Below, in pieces: positions 1 through 7,988 of a stretch of 20,903 nucleotides of DNA. The notes beneath the pieces were generated by a model. It searched no databases. It saw only the letters and a list, made by a program, of their open reading frames with translations, and was not told the origin of the DNA. The stretch's first letter is position 1, and every line of letters starts with the position of its first letter. Source of the DNA: an uncultured Collinsella sp. (GTDB lineage Bacteria; Actinomycetota; Coriobacteriia; Coriobacteriales; Coriobacteriaceae); the NCBI GenBank assembly GCA_958403205.1, contig CATXWM010000036.1, forward strand, positions 1 to 20,903, in the 5' to 3' direction. The position numbers and the translations under genes were made by a program.

Positions 1-1
1 C

Positions 2-634
2 CGTACATGTACGGATGAATGTGGGAAGTGTTCGGATAAAGTTGCCAATCAAGGCATGGTCGCTAACAGCTGGCGCAGCCTCGGCGGCTCCTGGTACTGG
101 TTCGGCGACTCCGGTACAATGGCCACTGGGTGGTTCTTGGCAGGCGGCTCTTGGTATTATGCGAGCGGTTCGGGCGCCATGGCAACCGGCTGGCTCAGCA
201 ATGGCGGCACGTGGTATTGGCTCGGAGGTTCGGGCGCTATGGCCTCAAACTCTTGGGCTAACGTTGGTGGAGTTTGGTACTGGTTCGACGATTCCGGCGC
301 GATGGCCACCGGCTGGCGTCAGGTCGGCGGCGCCTGGTACTACTTTAGCGGTTCCGGCGCTATGGCCCACGACGCCTGGGTCGGCGACTACTACCTCCAG
401 TCTTCCGGTGCCATGGCTACGAATGCCTGGGTTGGCTCCTACTATGTCGGCGAGGACGGCAAGTGGATTCCGGGCTACGGTTTAGTTTGGTACAAGAGCG
501 GTAGCCATGTTTACCATACGCATAAGTGCCGTACCGTTGGCAAGGACGCAAAGGGCTATTCGCAGATCTCTATCCAGGAGGCCCAGAGGCGTGGCGCTTC
601 ACGAGAGTGCAAAAACTGCCAGCAAATTGGCTAG
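2..634 (+). CDS. CW-repeat surface protein with C-terminal Cys/His zinc-ribbon-like domain (5' partial)
   Basis: The frame is open from the window edge, so the gene probably starts upstream. The first in-frame ATG (56) would give a wall-binding protein with no signal peptide, which is unlikely. Residues up to about 140 (counted from that ATG) form roughly seven Trp/Tyr-rich CW repeats (GGSWYWF..SGTMATGW type), ending in two shorter units (AWVGDYYL, AWVGSYYV). Repeats of this family bind choline on wall polymers in other Gram-positives; binding here is inferred. The last 50 residues contain HVYHTHKC, then SIQEAQRRGA, then CKNC. This His/Cys pattern resembles the small Ada-like zinc-binding tails found at the end of some secreted nucleases and surface proteins. 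No catalytic domain is visible, but one may lie upstream. The repeat DNA is GC-rich. Stop is TAG. Confidence 0.75.
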   Translation, partial: RTCTDECGKCSDKVANQGMVANSWRSLGGSWYWFGDSGTMATGWFLAGGSWYYASGSGAMATGWLSNGGTWYWLGGSGAMASNSWANVGGVWYWFDDSGAMATGWRQVGGAWYYFSGSGAMAHDAWVGDYYLQSSGAMATNAWVGSYYVGEDGKWIPGYGLVWYKSGSHVYHTHKCRTVGKDAKGYSQISIQEAQRRGASRECKNCQQIG

Positions 635-660
635 TACATTACTGAGCTAGTTTTGATTGA

Positions 661-688
661 GGCCCCGTTGCCCTGAAGCGACGGGGCC
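661..688 (+). terminator. GC-rich hairpin between genes, without a T-run
   Basis: A 10-bp stem (661-670 with 679-688; one G-T pair) closes an 8-base loop, 26 bases after the stop of the first gene and 26 before the ATG of the next. No T-tract follows, so it may be a weak or factor-assisted terminator, or a structure that affects expression of the following gene. Confidence 0.4.
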
Positions 689-714
689 GCTGCGTGATTG
701 GATGCTGTGCTGCT

Positions 715-2742
715 ATGAAGAAATGGTCATTCGGAGTGCTGGCTTTTTCGGGCCTCATTTCTTTTGGGCTCCTTTTGGGTTCGCCTTCGATGTTATACGC
801 CCTTGATTCGAATAACATTGACGAAGGTCCCGCATCTAACGTTGCCATTGCTTCTGTCGAGTCAGGTGTTGATGCTCAGCGCGAATCGGCCTTCGCCGTT
901 GAGCAGAACTCTCAGGTGGATAATGAGGTCTCTTCTGAGGTTTCGAATCAAATTGTTTGGCATCAAGGATGGATATCGCCCGAAGAGGGGGCTGGTTTTT
1001 GGCGTTGGGGCTTGTCTGACGGAACAGTCGCTGTTTCTTCTTGGAGAAATATAAACGGTAGCTGGTATTGGTTCGACGACGAAGGTCGAATGGCTCAGGA
1101 TGGGTTGGTTCAAGTCGGGGGTGCGACTTATGGATTCTCCTCTTCGGGTGCAATGCGTGTCGGCTGGTACCTAGATTCTACGGGCTCCACTTCTGCTTGG
1201 CGTTATTTCTCCAGTTCTGGCGCCATGGTGAAAGGCTGGCTCTCGGATGGGGGCCGTTGGTATTGGCTTGATCCTGCGGACGGTTCTATGGCCACCGGGT
1301 TGAATGCATGCAATGGAACCCCTTATATCTTTAACGGATCGGGGGCCATGCTCTCCTCCCAGTGGGCGCTTATTGACAACAACTGGTATTACGCTGACTC
1401 CAACGGCTTGCTGCATGGAGGCTGGTTACTTCTAGGGAATTCTTGGTATTACCTGGATCCAGGAAGCCATATTATGCTCACGGGCTTTGTGCAAGTGGGT
1501 ACATCCTCCTATTTCCTTACGAGTTCAGGTGCCATGGCAACAGGCTGGGCACTTGCTGATGGTACTTGGTATTACGCCGCATCAAACGGAGCTATTCAAC
1601 GAGGGCGATGGATAAAGTCCGGAAGCGCCTGGTATTACCTTGATGGTGTATCCGGCGCAATGCGTACTGGTGAATTTGCGGTAGGAAGCAAGCGCTATTT
1701 TTCTTATGATTCCGGTGCAATGGCATCTTCGTGCTGGATCAACTTGAACGATGGTATGGCATGGGCGAATTCGTCTGGAGCACTGAGCGAGCCGTTGCCT
1801 ACTTCATCTGATGGATCTCCTGTAGTCGCTGATCGTACCGACTCGTCTTCATTGCCAGGTGTGATTCATATTGGAGATGCGGTTTTCTATGCGGATGCGA
1901 ATGGTGTCGTTAACGTGGCGTCTGGTTGGATTATGTCGAAAGACGCTTCTGACGAAAGTGGCAATACTTGGTACTACGCATCTTCCAATGGTGTCCTTAA
2001 GTCTGGTTGGCAATATGTCAACGGTGCGTGGTATTGGCTGGACCCTTCCACATTCAAGATGAAAACTGGATGGCTTAATGACGGCGGTACGTGGTACTGG
2101 CTCCAGCCTTCGGGCGCCATGTTTGCTAACGGGTGGCTGAAAATCGATGGCGTTGACTATTACTTCAATGCAAGTGGTGCATGGTTGAATACGTCTGGTT
2201 CTGTTTTGGGGGTCAATAGGTCCAGTCTGGTCAATTGGCTTATGAGCCACGAAAACGACGGCTATTACCGTGGAACACGCTATGATACGCATCTTAGCCA
2301 AGAAACATGCATGTATCCAAAGGGTGATCCTCGTTGGGACGGGTATACCGGTATGAACTGCGGCGGATTTGTATCGCATGCATATATGAAAGCGGGCGGG
2401 AATTTAGCTCCCATTGCCGCCGAGCAGAGTCATTCCCCTTGGAGTGGAGGTCCCGGAAGGGGCGGCTGCGTAAACGCTTATCGTTGGTACGGCTACGCTA
2501 TCGATACGTGCGCGAACGTGACTTATTTCAATTCTATTGATGAGTTACTGCGTAGTGGTTTGGCTCGTAAGGGGGACATTGTGTTCTTTAATCCTTACAA
2601 CCCATATGCGGACGATAGCCACATTGGCTTTTTCTGGGGCAATTCGCCGAGCGAAAATTTGTTCTGGCATAGTGATGGTTATGGAAATCGCATCTCCGGT
2701 TTGACCGCTTTGGGCCCATCGAAAGCAATGCTGATTCGTTAG
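715..2742 (+). CDS. Secreted CW-repeat protein with C-terminal NlpC/P60-type cysteine peptidase/amidase
   Basis: About 675 residues. ATG 715 is preferred over the in-frame GTG at 694 because it starts directly with a signal peptide (MKKWSFGVLAFSG..., Ala-Leu-Asp near residue 30). Neither start has a clear Shine-Dalgarno. Residues about 85-495 are CW repeats, more divergent and less GC-rich than in neighbouring genes, with a linker rich in Ser and Asp near residue 365-380. Residues about 505-675 look like an NlpC/P60 (CHAP-like) domain: catalytic Cys in GMNCGGF (about residue 549), His in DDSHIGFF (about 636) and a possible third residue, His in FWHSDG (about 652). Such enzymes cut peptide links in peptidoglycan. 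The likely role is wall remodelling or hydrolysis at sites chosen by the repeats. A good terminator follows. Confidence 0.85.
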   Translation: MKKWSFGVLAFSGLISFGLLLGSPSMLYALDSNNIDEGPASNVAIASVESGVDAQRESAFAVEQNSQVDNEVSSEVSNQIVWHQGWISPEEGAGFWRWGLSDGTVAVSSWRNINGSWYWFDDEGRMAQDGLVQVGGATYGFSSSGAMRVGWYLDSTGSTSAWRYFSSSGAMVKGWLSDGGRWYWLDPADGSMATGLNACNGTPYIFNGSGAMLSSQWALIDNNWYYADSNGLLHGGWLLLGNSWYYLDPGSHIMLTGFVQVGTSSYFLTSSGAMATGWALADGTWYYAASNGAIQRGRWIKSGSAWYYLDGVSGAMRTGEFAVGSKRYFSYDSGAMASSCWINLNDGMAWANSSGALSEPLPTSSDGSPVVADRTDSSSLPGVIHIGDAVFYADANGVVNVASGWIMSKDASDESGNTWYYASSNGVLKSGWQYVNGAWYWLDPSTFKMKTGWLNDGGTWYWLQPSGAMFANGWLKIDGVDYYFNASGAWLNTSGSVLGVNRSSLVNWLMSHENDGYYRGTRYDTHLSQETCMYPKGDPRWDGYTGMNCGGFVSHAYMKAGGNLAPIAAEQSHSPWSGGPGRGGCVNAYRWYGYAIDTCANVTYFNSIDELLRSGLARKGDIVFFNPYNPYADDSHIGFFWGNSPSENLFWHSDGYGNRISGLTALGPSKAMLIR

Positions 2743-2753
2743 AATTCCGAGTT

Positions 2754-2784
2754 GTAGGGGACTCTCTGGGCCCCCTACCTTTTT
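2754..2784 (+). terminator. Rho-independent terminator after the NlpC/P60 CW-repeat gene
   Basis: A 7-bp GC-rich stem (GTAGGGG, 2754-2760, with CCCCTAC, 2772-2778) has an 11-base loop and is followed by a T5 run. It starts 12 bases after the stop codon. Confidence 0.8.
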
Positions 2785-2843
2785 GACATCTGGTTTGAAA
2801 GTTTATTTGAAGTCGGTATTCTTGGGGGCAAGAGGAGGGGGCA

Positions 2844-2873
2844 ATGAGCCTGCGGGTTCAACCCTGCCGGTAA
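2844..2873 (+). other. Possible 9-codon leader ORF with a very strong ribosome site
   Basis: An AGGAGG-containing stretch (2833-2841) lies just before ATG 2844. The frame encodes MSLRVQPCR and stops at TAA. It sits about 135 bases upstream of the lysozyme gene, downstream of a terminator. It could be a leader peptide, a remnant or chance; only the strength of the ribosome site supports it. Confidence 0.25.
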
Positions 2874-3007
2874 GTTCTTCTTTTCTTTGCAGCATTGCGC
2901 CCAACTATTTATTGTCCTAGATGGCATCTTGTCCTGTTAGATGTTCGGGAATCTTTCATAGCTATGCTGTAAGCTAGACGCAATCAAGAGCGAATGACGA
3001 GGTTTAC

Positions 3008-4741
3008 ATGAACAAACATTTTAAGTTGTTTTCGGCATTGTTGGTGCTGATGCTCCTTGCGCCCGTTTCTATGTTTGTATGCCCTGCGGATGCAGGGACT
3101 GCTCAGACTCTGGTTGAGAATTCTTGGCGTTATGAGGGTGGACAATTAGTTTCAGATGATGCTTCTTCCGAAGAAGACGGAATAGCTTTATTGTCTATGG
3201 ACACTCTTCCCGATGGGGTTACAGCTCAGGGCATTGACGTCAGCGAGCACCAAGGGCGTATTGATTGGGACGCAGTTAAAGCTTCTGGCATCGATTTCGC
3301 TATTCTGCGCGTTGGGTTTGGCGCTCCGTCTTTCGGCGGTCGAATTGACTATCAATTTAATCGAAATATTTCTGAGTGCGAGCGACTCGGAATTCCCTAC
3401 GGCGTCTATGTCTATTCATATGCTTTTGATAATCAACAGGCAGCCGATGAGGCGTCCATGGTGATTGACTGCCTATCGGGGCACAATCCTAGGCTACCGG
3501 TGTATTACGATCTTGAGGACAAGACAATTATTGCAGATGGTCGTCAATCCGGAATTGCATCTAGAGCTCAGACATTCTGTAATAAGATTTCTAGTGCTGG
3601 ATATAAGCCAGGCATTTATGCAAACCTAAATTGGTTTAACAATATATTGACCGACCCTGTATTTAAGAGCGGTTCTTGGGATCATTGGATTGCTCAATAC
3701 AACTCCCAATGTCACTATACCGGCAGTTACAGCTTTTGGCAGTATACAAGCCGCGGAAAAGTTTCTGGTATTAGCGGAAACGTTGATATGAATTACGCGT
3801 ATGTTGATGTCTCTCTTTATTACTGGCAGTTAAAAGAGGGCACTTGGTATTACGCAACCTCTGACGGCAAAGCGTATACCGGATGGTTGCGCCAGGGCGG
3901 AGCCTGGTATTGGCTCGACCCCGACGCGGGCGGTGTAATGGCCACCGGGCTCCACGAGTGCAACGGCTCCCTGTACTGGTTCAACTCCTCCGGCGCGATG
4001 GCGACCGGATGGGTCCTCGACGGCGGGACCTGGTACTACGCGACGGGCTCTGGCGCGCTGGCGCGCGGCCCCGTATCCGTCGGCGGCGTGCCCTACTGCT
4101 TCGATGTCCGGACGGGGGCCATGCTGACGGGCTACCAGACGGACGCGCAGGGCGTCCGCCGCTACTTCGGCAACTGCGGCCCCCTTAACGGCTGGGGCTT
4201 CGTCGACGGCTCCTGGTACTGGTTCGCTGACGGTATCGCCTCGACCGGCTGGCTTTACACCGGCGGTTCCTGGTACTGGCTCGAGCCCGACGCGGGCGGC
4301 GCCATGGCGACGGGCCTCCACGCGTGCAACGGCGCAGCGTACTGGTTCAACGCCTCCGGCGCCATGGCGACCGGCTGGGTGCTCGACGGCGGCACCTGGT
4401 ACTACGCGACGGGCTCCGGCGCCCTCGCCTCCGGCTGGCTCAACTTAAACGGTACGTGGTACTGGCTCGATCCCTCGACGCACGCCATGGCCACCGGGCT
4501 CCATGGGTGCAACGGCTCCATGTACTGGTTCAACGGCTCCGGCTCGATGGCGACCGGATGGGTCCTCGACGGCGGCACATGGTACTACGCGACGAGCTCC
4601 GGCGCCCTCACCTCCGGCTGGGCCTACGTCGGCGGCGCCTGGTACTGGCTTGACCCCTCGACGCACGCTATGACTACGGGTGTTCAAGAAATCGATGGGG
4701 TGAAATACTCTTTTGCTAGTAATGGCGCTTGGCTCGGCTAG
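3008..4741 (+). CDS. Secreted GH25 lysozyme (muramidase) with C-terminal CW repeats
   Basis: 577 residues. ATG 3008 is preceded by a weak GAGG and followed by a hydrophobic signal peptide (LFSALLVLMLLAPVSMFV). Residues about 70-270 are a GH25 domain: GIDVSEHQG with the catalytic-region Asp77, the strand end YYDLED (Asp168, Glu170), and NVDMNYAY (Asp260) at the end of the barrel. GH25 enzymes cleave the MurNAc-GlcNAc bond of peptidoglycan. Residues about 275-575 are roughly 14 CW repeats. The DNA changes sharply: the lysozyme part is AT-richer, while the array (about 3890-4680) is GC-rich, with an exact 183-bp higher-order period. Part of the array is almost identical to part of the next gene. 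The layout matches phage and pneumococcal choline-binding lysozymes, but no phage genes are nearby, so a cellular autolysin or competition enzyme is more likely. Confidence 0.92.
   Translation: MNKHFKLFSALLVLMLLAPVSMFVCPADAGTAQTLVENSWRYEGGQLVSDDASSEEDGIALLSMDTLPDGVTAQGIDVSEHQGRIDWDAVKASGIDFAILRVGFGAPSFGGRIDYQFNRNISECERLGIPYGVYVYSYAFDNQQAADEASMVIDCLSGHNPRLPVYYDLEDKTIIADGRQSGIASRAQTFCNKISSAGYKPGIYANLNWFNNILTDPVFKSGSWDHWIAQYNSQCHYTGSYSFWQYTSRGKVSGISGNVDMNYAYVDVSLYYWQLKEGTWYYATSDGKAYTGWLRQGGAWYWLDPDAGGVMATGLHECNGSLYWFNSSGAMATGWVLDGGTWYYATGSGALARGPVSVGGVPYCFDVRTGAMLTGYQTDAQGVRRYFGNCGPLNGWGFVDGSWYWFADGIASTGWLYTGGSWYWLEPDAGGAMATGLHACNGAAYWFNASGAMATGWVLDGGTWYYATGSGALASGWLNLNGTWYWLDPSTHAMATGLHGCNGSMYWFNGSGSMATGWVLDGGTWYYATSSGALTSGWAYVGGAWYWLDPSTHAMTTGVQEIDGVKYSFASNGAWLG
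3890..4680 (+). repeat. GC-rich CW-repeat array with 183-bp higher-order period (lysozyme gene)
   Basis: The motif ATGGCGACCGG recurs at 3998, 4364 and 4547. The spacings are 366 and 183, i.e. two periods and one period of 183 bp (61 residues, three CW units). The missing middle copy is replaced by a variant module (ARGPVSVGGVPYCF..., about 4060-4290). GC content is clearly above the first 870 bases of the same gene. Confidence 0.8.
3950..4340 (+). repeat. Dispersed near-identical block, copy 1 (pairs with 5364-5754)
   Basis: Read side by side at a constant offset of 1414, this stretch and 5364-5754 differ at only a few scattered bases, many of them silent. The shared block includes the unusual module running from ARGPVSVGG to ADGIASTGW. 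Such closeness inside otherwise divergent arrays suggests recent duplication or gene conversion. Confidence 0.8.
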
Positions 4742-4841
4742 CAACTCTTCCTTAATTGCTTTTTTCTAATTACATATTGCTCTTAGCTATCCATTTGTAG
4801 ACTATGTTTATATAAAAATTGGTAACTACTGGGGGCTGCAC

Positions 4842-6983
4842 ATGGCAAGGAAAAAGCAAATAACATTAATCCTAATCATTCTTTCAACTCTACTGCTCGC
4901 TGGACCCGGTGTGGTTGATATCGCGAACGCAGAACCCATAAGCTCCTCCATCCCTACTGATTTTGAGCGGCAATCCGTCCCCTCGACTCTTTCTCCTTCC
5001 GATTCAATCGATGATGGTCCTGCTCAAGAATCCGTTAAATGGAATCTGGGTTGGAATTCGTTTGACGGCAACTGGTTCTATGTGGATTCAGTCAATCCGG
5101 TCTCGTTGCATTCTGGCTGGCTCTATACCAATGGGGCCTGGTATTGGCTTGACCCCTCGACGCATGCCATGGCCATCGGGCTCCATGAGTGCAATGGCTC
5201 CGCGTACTGGTTTGACGCCTCCGGCGCGATGGCGACCGGGTGGGTCCTCGACGGCGGTACCTGGTACTACGCGACGGGCTCCGGCGCCCTCGCCTTCGGT
5301 TGGGCCTACGTCGGCAGCGCCTGGTACTGGCTTGATCCCTCCACCCATGCCATGGCTACCGGCCTTCACGAGTGCAACGGCTCCCTGTACTGGTTTAATT
5401 CGTCCGGCGCGATGGCGACCGGGTGGGTCCTCGACGGCGGCACCTGGTACTACGCGACTGGCTCCGGCGCGCTGGCGCGCGGCCCCGTTTCCGTCGGCGG
5501 CGTGCCCTACTGCTTCGACGCCCGGACGGGGGCCATGCTGACGGGCTACCAGACGGACGCGCAGGGCGTCCGCCGCTACTTCGGCAGCTGCGGCCCCCTT
5601 AACGGCTGGGGCCTCGTCGACGGCTCCTGGTACTGGTTCGCTGACGGTATCGCCTCGACTGGCTGGCTTTACACCGGCGGCTCCTGGTACTGGCTCGACC
5701 CCGACGCGGGCGGCGCCATGGCGACGGGCCTCCATTCGTGCCACGGCTCCGCGTACTGGTTCAATGACTCCGGCGCGATGGCGACCGGATGGGTCCTCGA
5801 CGGCGGCACCTGGTACTACGCGACAGGCTCCGGCGCGCTGGCCTCCGGCTGGCTCAGCCTAAACGGTGCGTGGTACTGGCTCGACCCCGCGACGCACGCC
5901 ATGGCCACGGGCGTTCAAACTATCGGATCATGTGAATACATATTTAATAGTACCGGCAAGATGATGGCTAATTGCTGGTCAAACGGTGATGGGTCTTGGA
6001 TGTATCATTCGTCATCCAGCGGCGCAATTGACCTTAAAGGCATCATGACCGATTCGGGAATCCAGCTGATTGACGACGACGGTAATGCCAGAACTGGTTG
6101 GATTGAGAGTCAGGGTGCTCGATATTATTGTTCTGCTAGTGGAGTAATTCTGACTGGGTGGCAGCAAATTGCTGGGTCTTGGTATTACTTTAACCCGGAT
6201 GGTCGAATGGCGACCGGCTGGCTTAACGATGGCAGCAACTGGTACTGGCTGGATTCCGCTTCTGGCGCGATGAAAACGGGATGGCTTTCCCTTGGGGGCA
6301 CATGGTATTACCTTGATGTCGCACGTGGGGGAGTAATGTTGAGTAACGGTTGGTATTGGATCGGCTCTACTGACTACAAGTTCAGTTCATCCGGCGCAAT
6401 GGTTGGCGCTTGGGTCGATGTCCCGTGCTATTCGCAGTACCCGGAACTTCCTACTGGCTGTGAGTCGGTTGCCCTTACAAACCTGCTTAACTACTATGGT
6501 TTCGGTTTAGGTAAGACGATTATTGCGGATTACTATTTGCCCAAGGGAAGCAATGGCAATTTTGTTACCGCTTTTGATGGCAATCCAAGGCGTAGCAGCG
6601 GGGGTCTCATGGGATGCGTCGCACCTGCGATTACTATTGCTGGTAATAACTTTCTGCGTGCTGCTGGAAGTGGCAAGCAGGCAAAAGACGTTTCTTTCTC
6701 GTCAATTTCTTCCATTAAGAACAGGCTGACCTGTGGTCAACCTGTTGAGATGTGGAATACCGAATGGGGAAGTTGGCCAGGAGGCCGTTATGCTGCGCGT
6801 TGGTATAACGGGCATTCCTATGGTCTGTGGGGCGGTAATCATGCCGTAGTCCTTAAAGGCTATGATGACGAGCAGGGAATTGTCTATCTTTCGGATTCGA
6901 TTAACGGCAATGTTACGCGAAATGCCCAAGTGTTCTTCGGCACGTGGCAACAGATGGATAGCCAGGCCGTGGTAATTGAATAG
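4842..6983 (+). CDS. Secreted CW-repeat protein with C-terminal C39-like cysteine peptidase
   Basis: 713 residues. ATG 4842 follows a TGGGGG ribosome-site-like run and opens a signal peptide (ITLILIILSTLLLAGPGVV, Ala-Glu near 30). About 20 CW repeats span residues 65-525; the middle third (about 5140-5915) is GC-rich and shares a near-identical block with the lysozyme gene. Residues about 525-713 look like a Peptidase_C39_2-type papain fold: VPCYSQYPELPTGCESVAL with the nucleophile Cys540, GGNHAVVLKGYDD with His667, and YLSDSINGN with Asp685. In this family the domain is often found on secreted proteins without an ABC transporter; the substrate is unknown, perhaps surface peptides or peptidoglycan cross-bridges. 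A bidirectional terminator separates it from the convergent licB. Confidence 0.87.
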   Translation: MARKKQITLILIILSTLLLAGPGVVDIANAEPISSSIPTDFERQSVPSTLSPSDSIDDGPAQESVKWNLGWNSFDGNWFYVDSVNPVSLHSGWLYTNGAWYWLDPSTHAMAIGLHECNGSAYWFDASGAMATGWVLDGGTWYYATGSGALAFGWAYVGSAWYWLDPSTHAMATGLHECNGSLYWFNSSGAMATGWVLDGGTWYYATGSGALARGPVSVGGVPYCFDARTGAMLTGYQTDAQGVRRYFGSCGPLNGWGLVDGSWYWFADGIASTGWLYTGGSWYWLDPDAGGAMATGLHSCHGSAYWFNDSGAMATGWVLDGGTWYYATGSGALASGWLSLNGAWYWLDPATHAMATGVQTIGSCEYIFNSTGKMMANCWSNGDGSWMYHSSSSGAIDLKGIMTDSGIQLIDDDGNARTGWIESQGARYYCSASGVILTGWQQIAGSWYYFNPDGRMATGWLNDGSNWYWLDSASGAMKTGWLSLGGTWYYLDVARGGVMLSNGWYWIGSTDYKFSSSGAMVGAWVDVPCYSQYPELPTGCESVALTNLLNYYGFGLGKTIIADYYLPKGSNGNFVTAFDGNPRRSSGGLMGCVAPAITIAGNNFLRAAGSGKQAKDVSFSSISSIKNRLTCGQPVEMWNTEWGSWPGGRYAARWYNGHSYGLWGGNHAVVLKGYDDEQGIVYLSDSINGNVTRNAQVFFGTWQQMDSQAVVIE
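5140..5915 (+). repeat. GC-rich CW-repeat array with 183-bp period (C39-like gene)
   Basis: ATGGCGACCGG occurs at 5229, 5412 and 5778, spacings 183 and 366, the same lattice as in the lysozyme gene. The variant module again occupies the middle slot of the 366-bp gap. Flanking CW units in the same gene (after about 5930) are AT-richer and off the lattice. Confidence 0.8.
5364..5754 (+). repeat. Dispersed near-identical block, copy 2 (pairs with 3950-4340)
   Basis: Partner of 3950-4340 at a constant offset of 1414 bases. Differences include Asn/Ser after YFG, Phe/Leu after LNGWG, and Glu/Asp in WYWLxPDAGG. Confidence 0.8.
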
Positions 6984-6993
6984 CCATGATGCT

Positions 6994-7026
6994 AAAAGGG
7001 GAGAGCTCGACGAGCTCTCCCCTTTT
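6994..7026. terminator. Bidirectional terminator between convergent genes
   Basis: A perfect 15-bp inverted repeat (6994-7008 with 7012-7026) with a 3-base loop. The A4 at one end and T4 at the other make it usable from both strands. It lies between the C39-like gene (+) and licB (-). Confidence 0.9.
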
Positions 7027-7044
7027 GCTACTTTGTTAATCTAG

Positions 7045-7986
7045 CTACGCCGTCTTCTTACGTCCAAATAGTTCGTCCCAGTTACTGGCTGCCAAAACTG
7101 TTCCGCATACAATTACAACGCAGCAGATTACGGATGCCATGTCGGGAATTGTTCCAAGCAAGATCAGGCCAAAGACCACTGACCATGCCGAATAGGAGAT
7201 ATTCAGAGCCATCGCACGCGCTGCTCCGATTGCCGCAATGCCCTTGTAATAGAACAGATAGGATGCAGTTCCTGCGAGTCCGGCGAGTGCAATAATCAAT
7301 GTGGGCATGCTTGGGATAGCGCCCAACGTGAAATGCCATGCTCCGAAGAGGGGGAGTACGAGCACTCCATAAACAAGTGCACTTGTAGTTTCGCGGATTT
7401 GCAAAGCCGTTTCGTCATCAACGGCATCATCTTTCATTCCCCATGCGCACAGCACCGCTTCGGATCCCCATCCAATAACGGCAAGCACCGCCCCGAGTAA
7501 GCCGAGGGGGGCATTTGCAATCTCACTCGACCCGGCCGATAGATAGCCCATCGTCATTACGCCGCAAAGAGCAACGAGAAGGGAAAGAATCTGGCCTTTG
7601 CCCATTTTCTCCTTCAGCAGCACGAAGGAAAGGAATGCTCCGACTGCGGGATAGAAGGTGGAGATGATTGCCGTGTAGGCAGCTCCGATGTTATTAATTG
7701 CCAATACGTAGCCGGTCATTCCGATAGGTCCACCGAGTAGAGCGCCGGCGATGACGACCTTGCCCGAACGAGTTTTAAGTGCAGCGAGCGTGTCTTTCAG
7801 TCTGCCTCGGACTCCCATGTAGCCAAAGAGCCAGATTGCACAGAAGGCATCATGGAGAAAGGATCCCGCAATGGAGGCGCATGCAAGCGCTTCCGCCGAT
7901 CCAATATAGGGCGCAAGCGCCAAGCCGATTCCAAGAATTACTGTATCAAGGCCCCAAAGAAGACCGCTAAAAAAGCCGAATTGCAT
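7045..7986 (-). CDS. licB: LicB-type choline permease (DMT/EamA superfamily)
   Basis: 313 residues and very hydrophobic, with about ten membrane segments in two halves, as expected for EamA/DMT transporters. It begins MQFGFFSGLLWGLDTVILG and shows the second-half signature region GTASYLFYYKGIAAIGAARAMAL followed by NISYSAWSVVFG. The length fits LicB proteins (about 290-310). The assignment to choline rests on sequence flavour and on position: its ATG lies only 2 bases after the stop of licCA, with a GGTGAG-like ribosome site inside the end of that gene, so the two are surely co-transcribed and probably translationally coupled. LicB takes up choline for phosphocholine decoration in Haemophilus and pneumococcus. 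A different small amine as substrate cannot be excluded. Confidence 0.88.
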   Translation of the reverse strand: MQFGFFSGLLWGLDTVILGIGLALAPYIGSAEALACASIAGSFLHDAFCAIWLFGYMGVRGRLKDTLAALKTRSGKVVIAGALLGGPIGMTGYVLAINNIGAAYTAIISTFYPAVGAFLSFVLLKEKMGKGQILSLLVALCGVMTMGYLSAGSSEIANAPLGLLGAVLAVIGWGSEAVLCAWGMKDDAVDDETALQIRETTSALVYGVLVLPLFGAWHFTLGAIPSMPTLIIALAGLAGTASYLFYYKGIAAIGAARAMALNISYSAWSVVFGLILLGTIPDMASVICCVVIVCGTVLAASNWDELFGRKKTA

Positions 7987-7988
7987 CG

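Noticed and set aside
1..14. Perfect 14-bp palindrome CCGTACATGTACGG at the window edge
   Set aside because: It lies within the open frame of the partial gene and its left context is missing, so no function can be argued.
2844..2870. tRNA T-arm-like GGTTCAA stretch
   Set aside because: The stem does not pair with a 7-base loop, and no acceptor or anticodon arm is present.
3008..4741. Lysozyme as a prophage endolysin
   Set aside because: It has a signal peptide and no holin or phage structural genes are nearby.
3830..5744. Long open frames on the other strand and in other frames within the CW arrays (e.g. 5088-5744 minus, 3830-4321 minus, 4963-5541 plus)
   Set aside because: They mirror the GC-rich repeats of the real genes, are low-complexity and rich in Pro/Ala/Arg, and lack ribosome sites.
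4842..6983. C39 domain as part of a bacteriocin exporter
   Set aside because: There is no ABC or membrane domain and the protein carries a signal peptide and wall-binding repeats; it is a stand-alone secreted C39-like peptidase.
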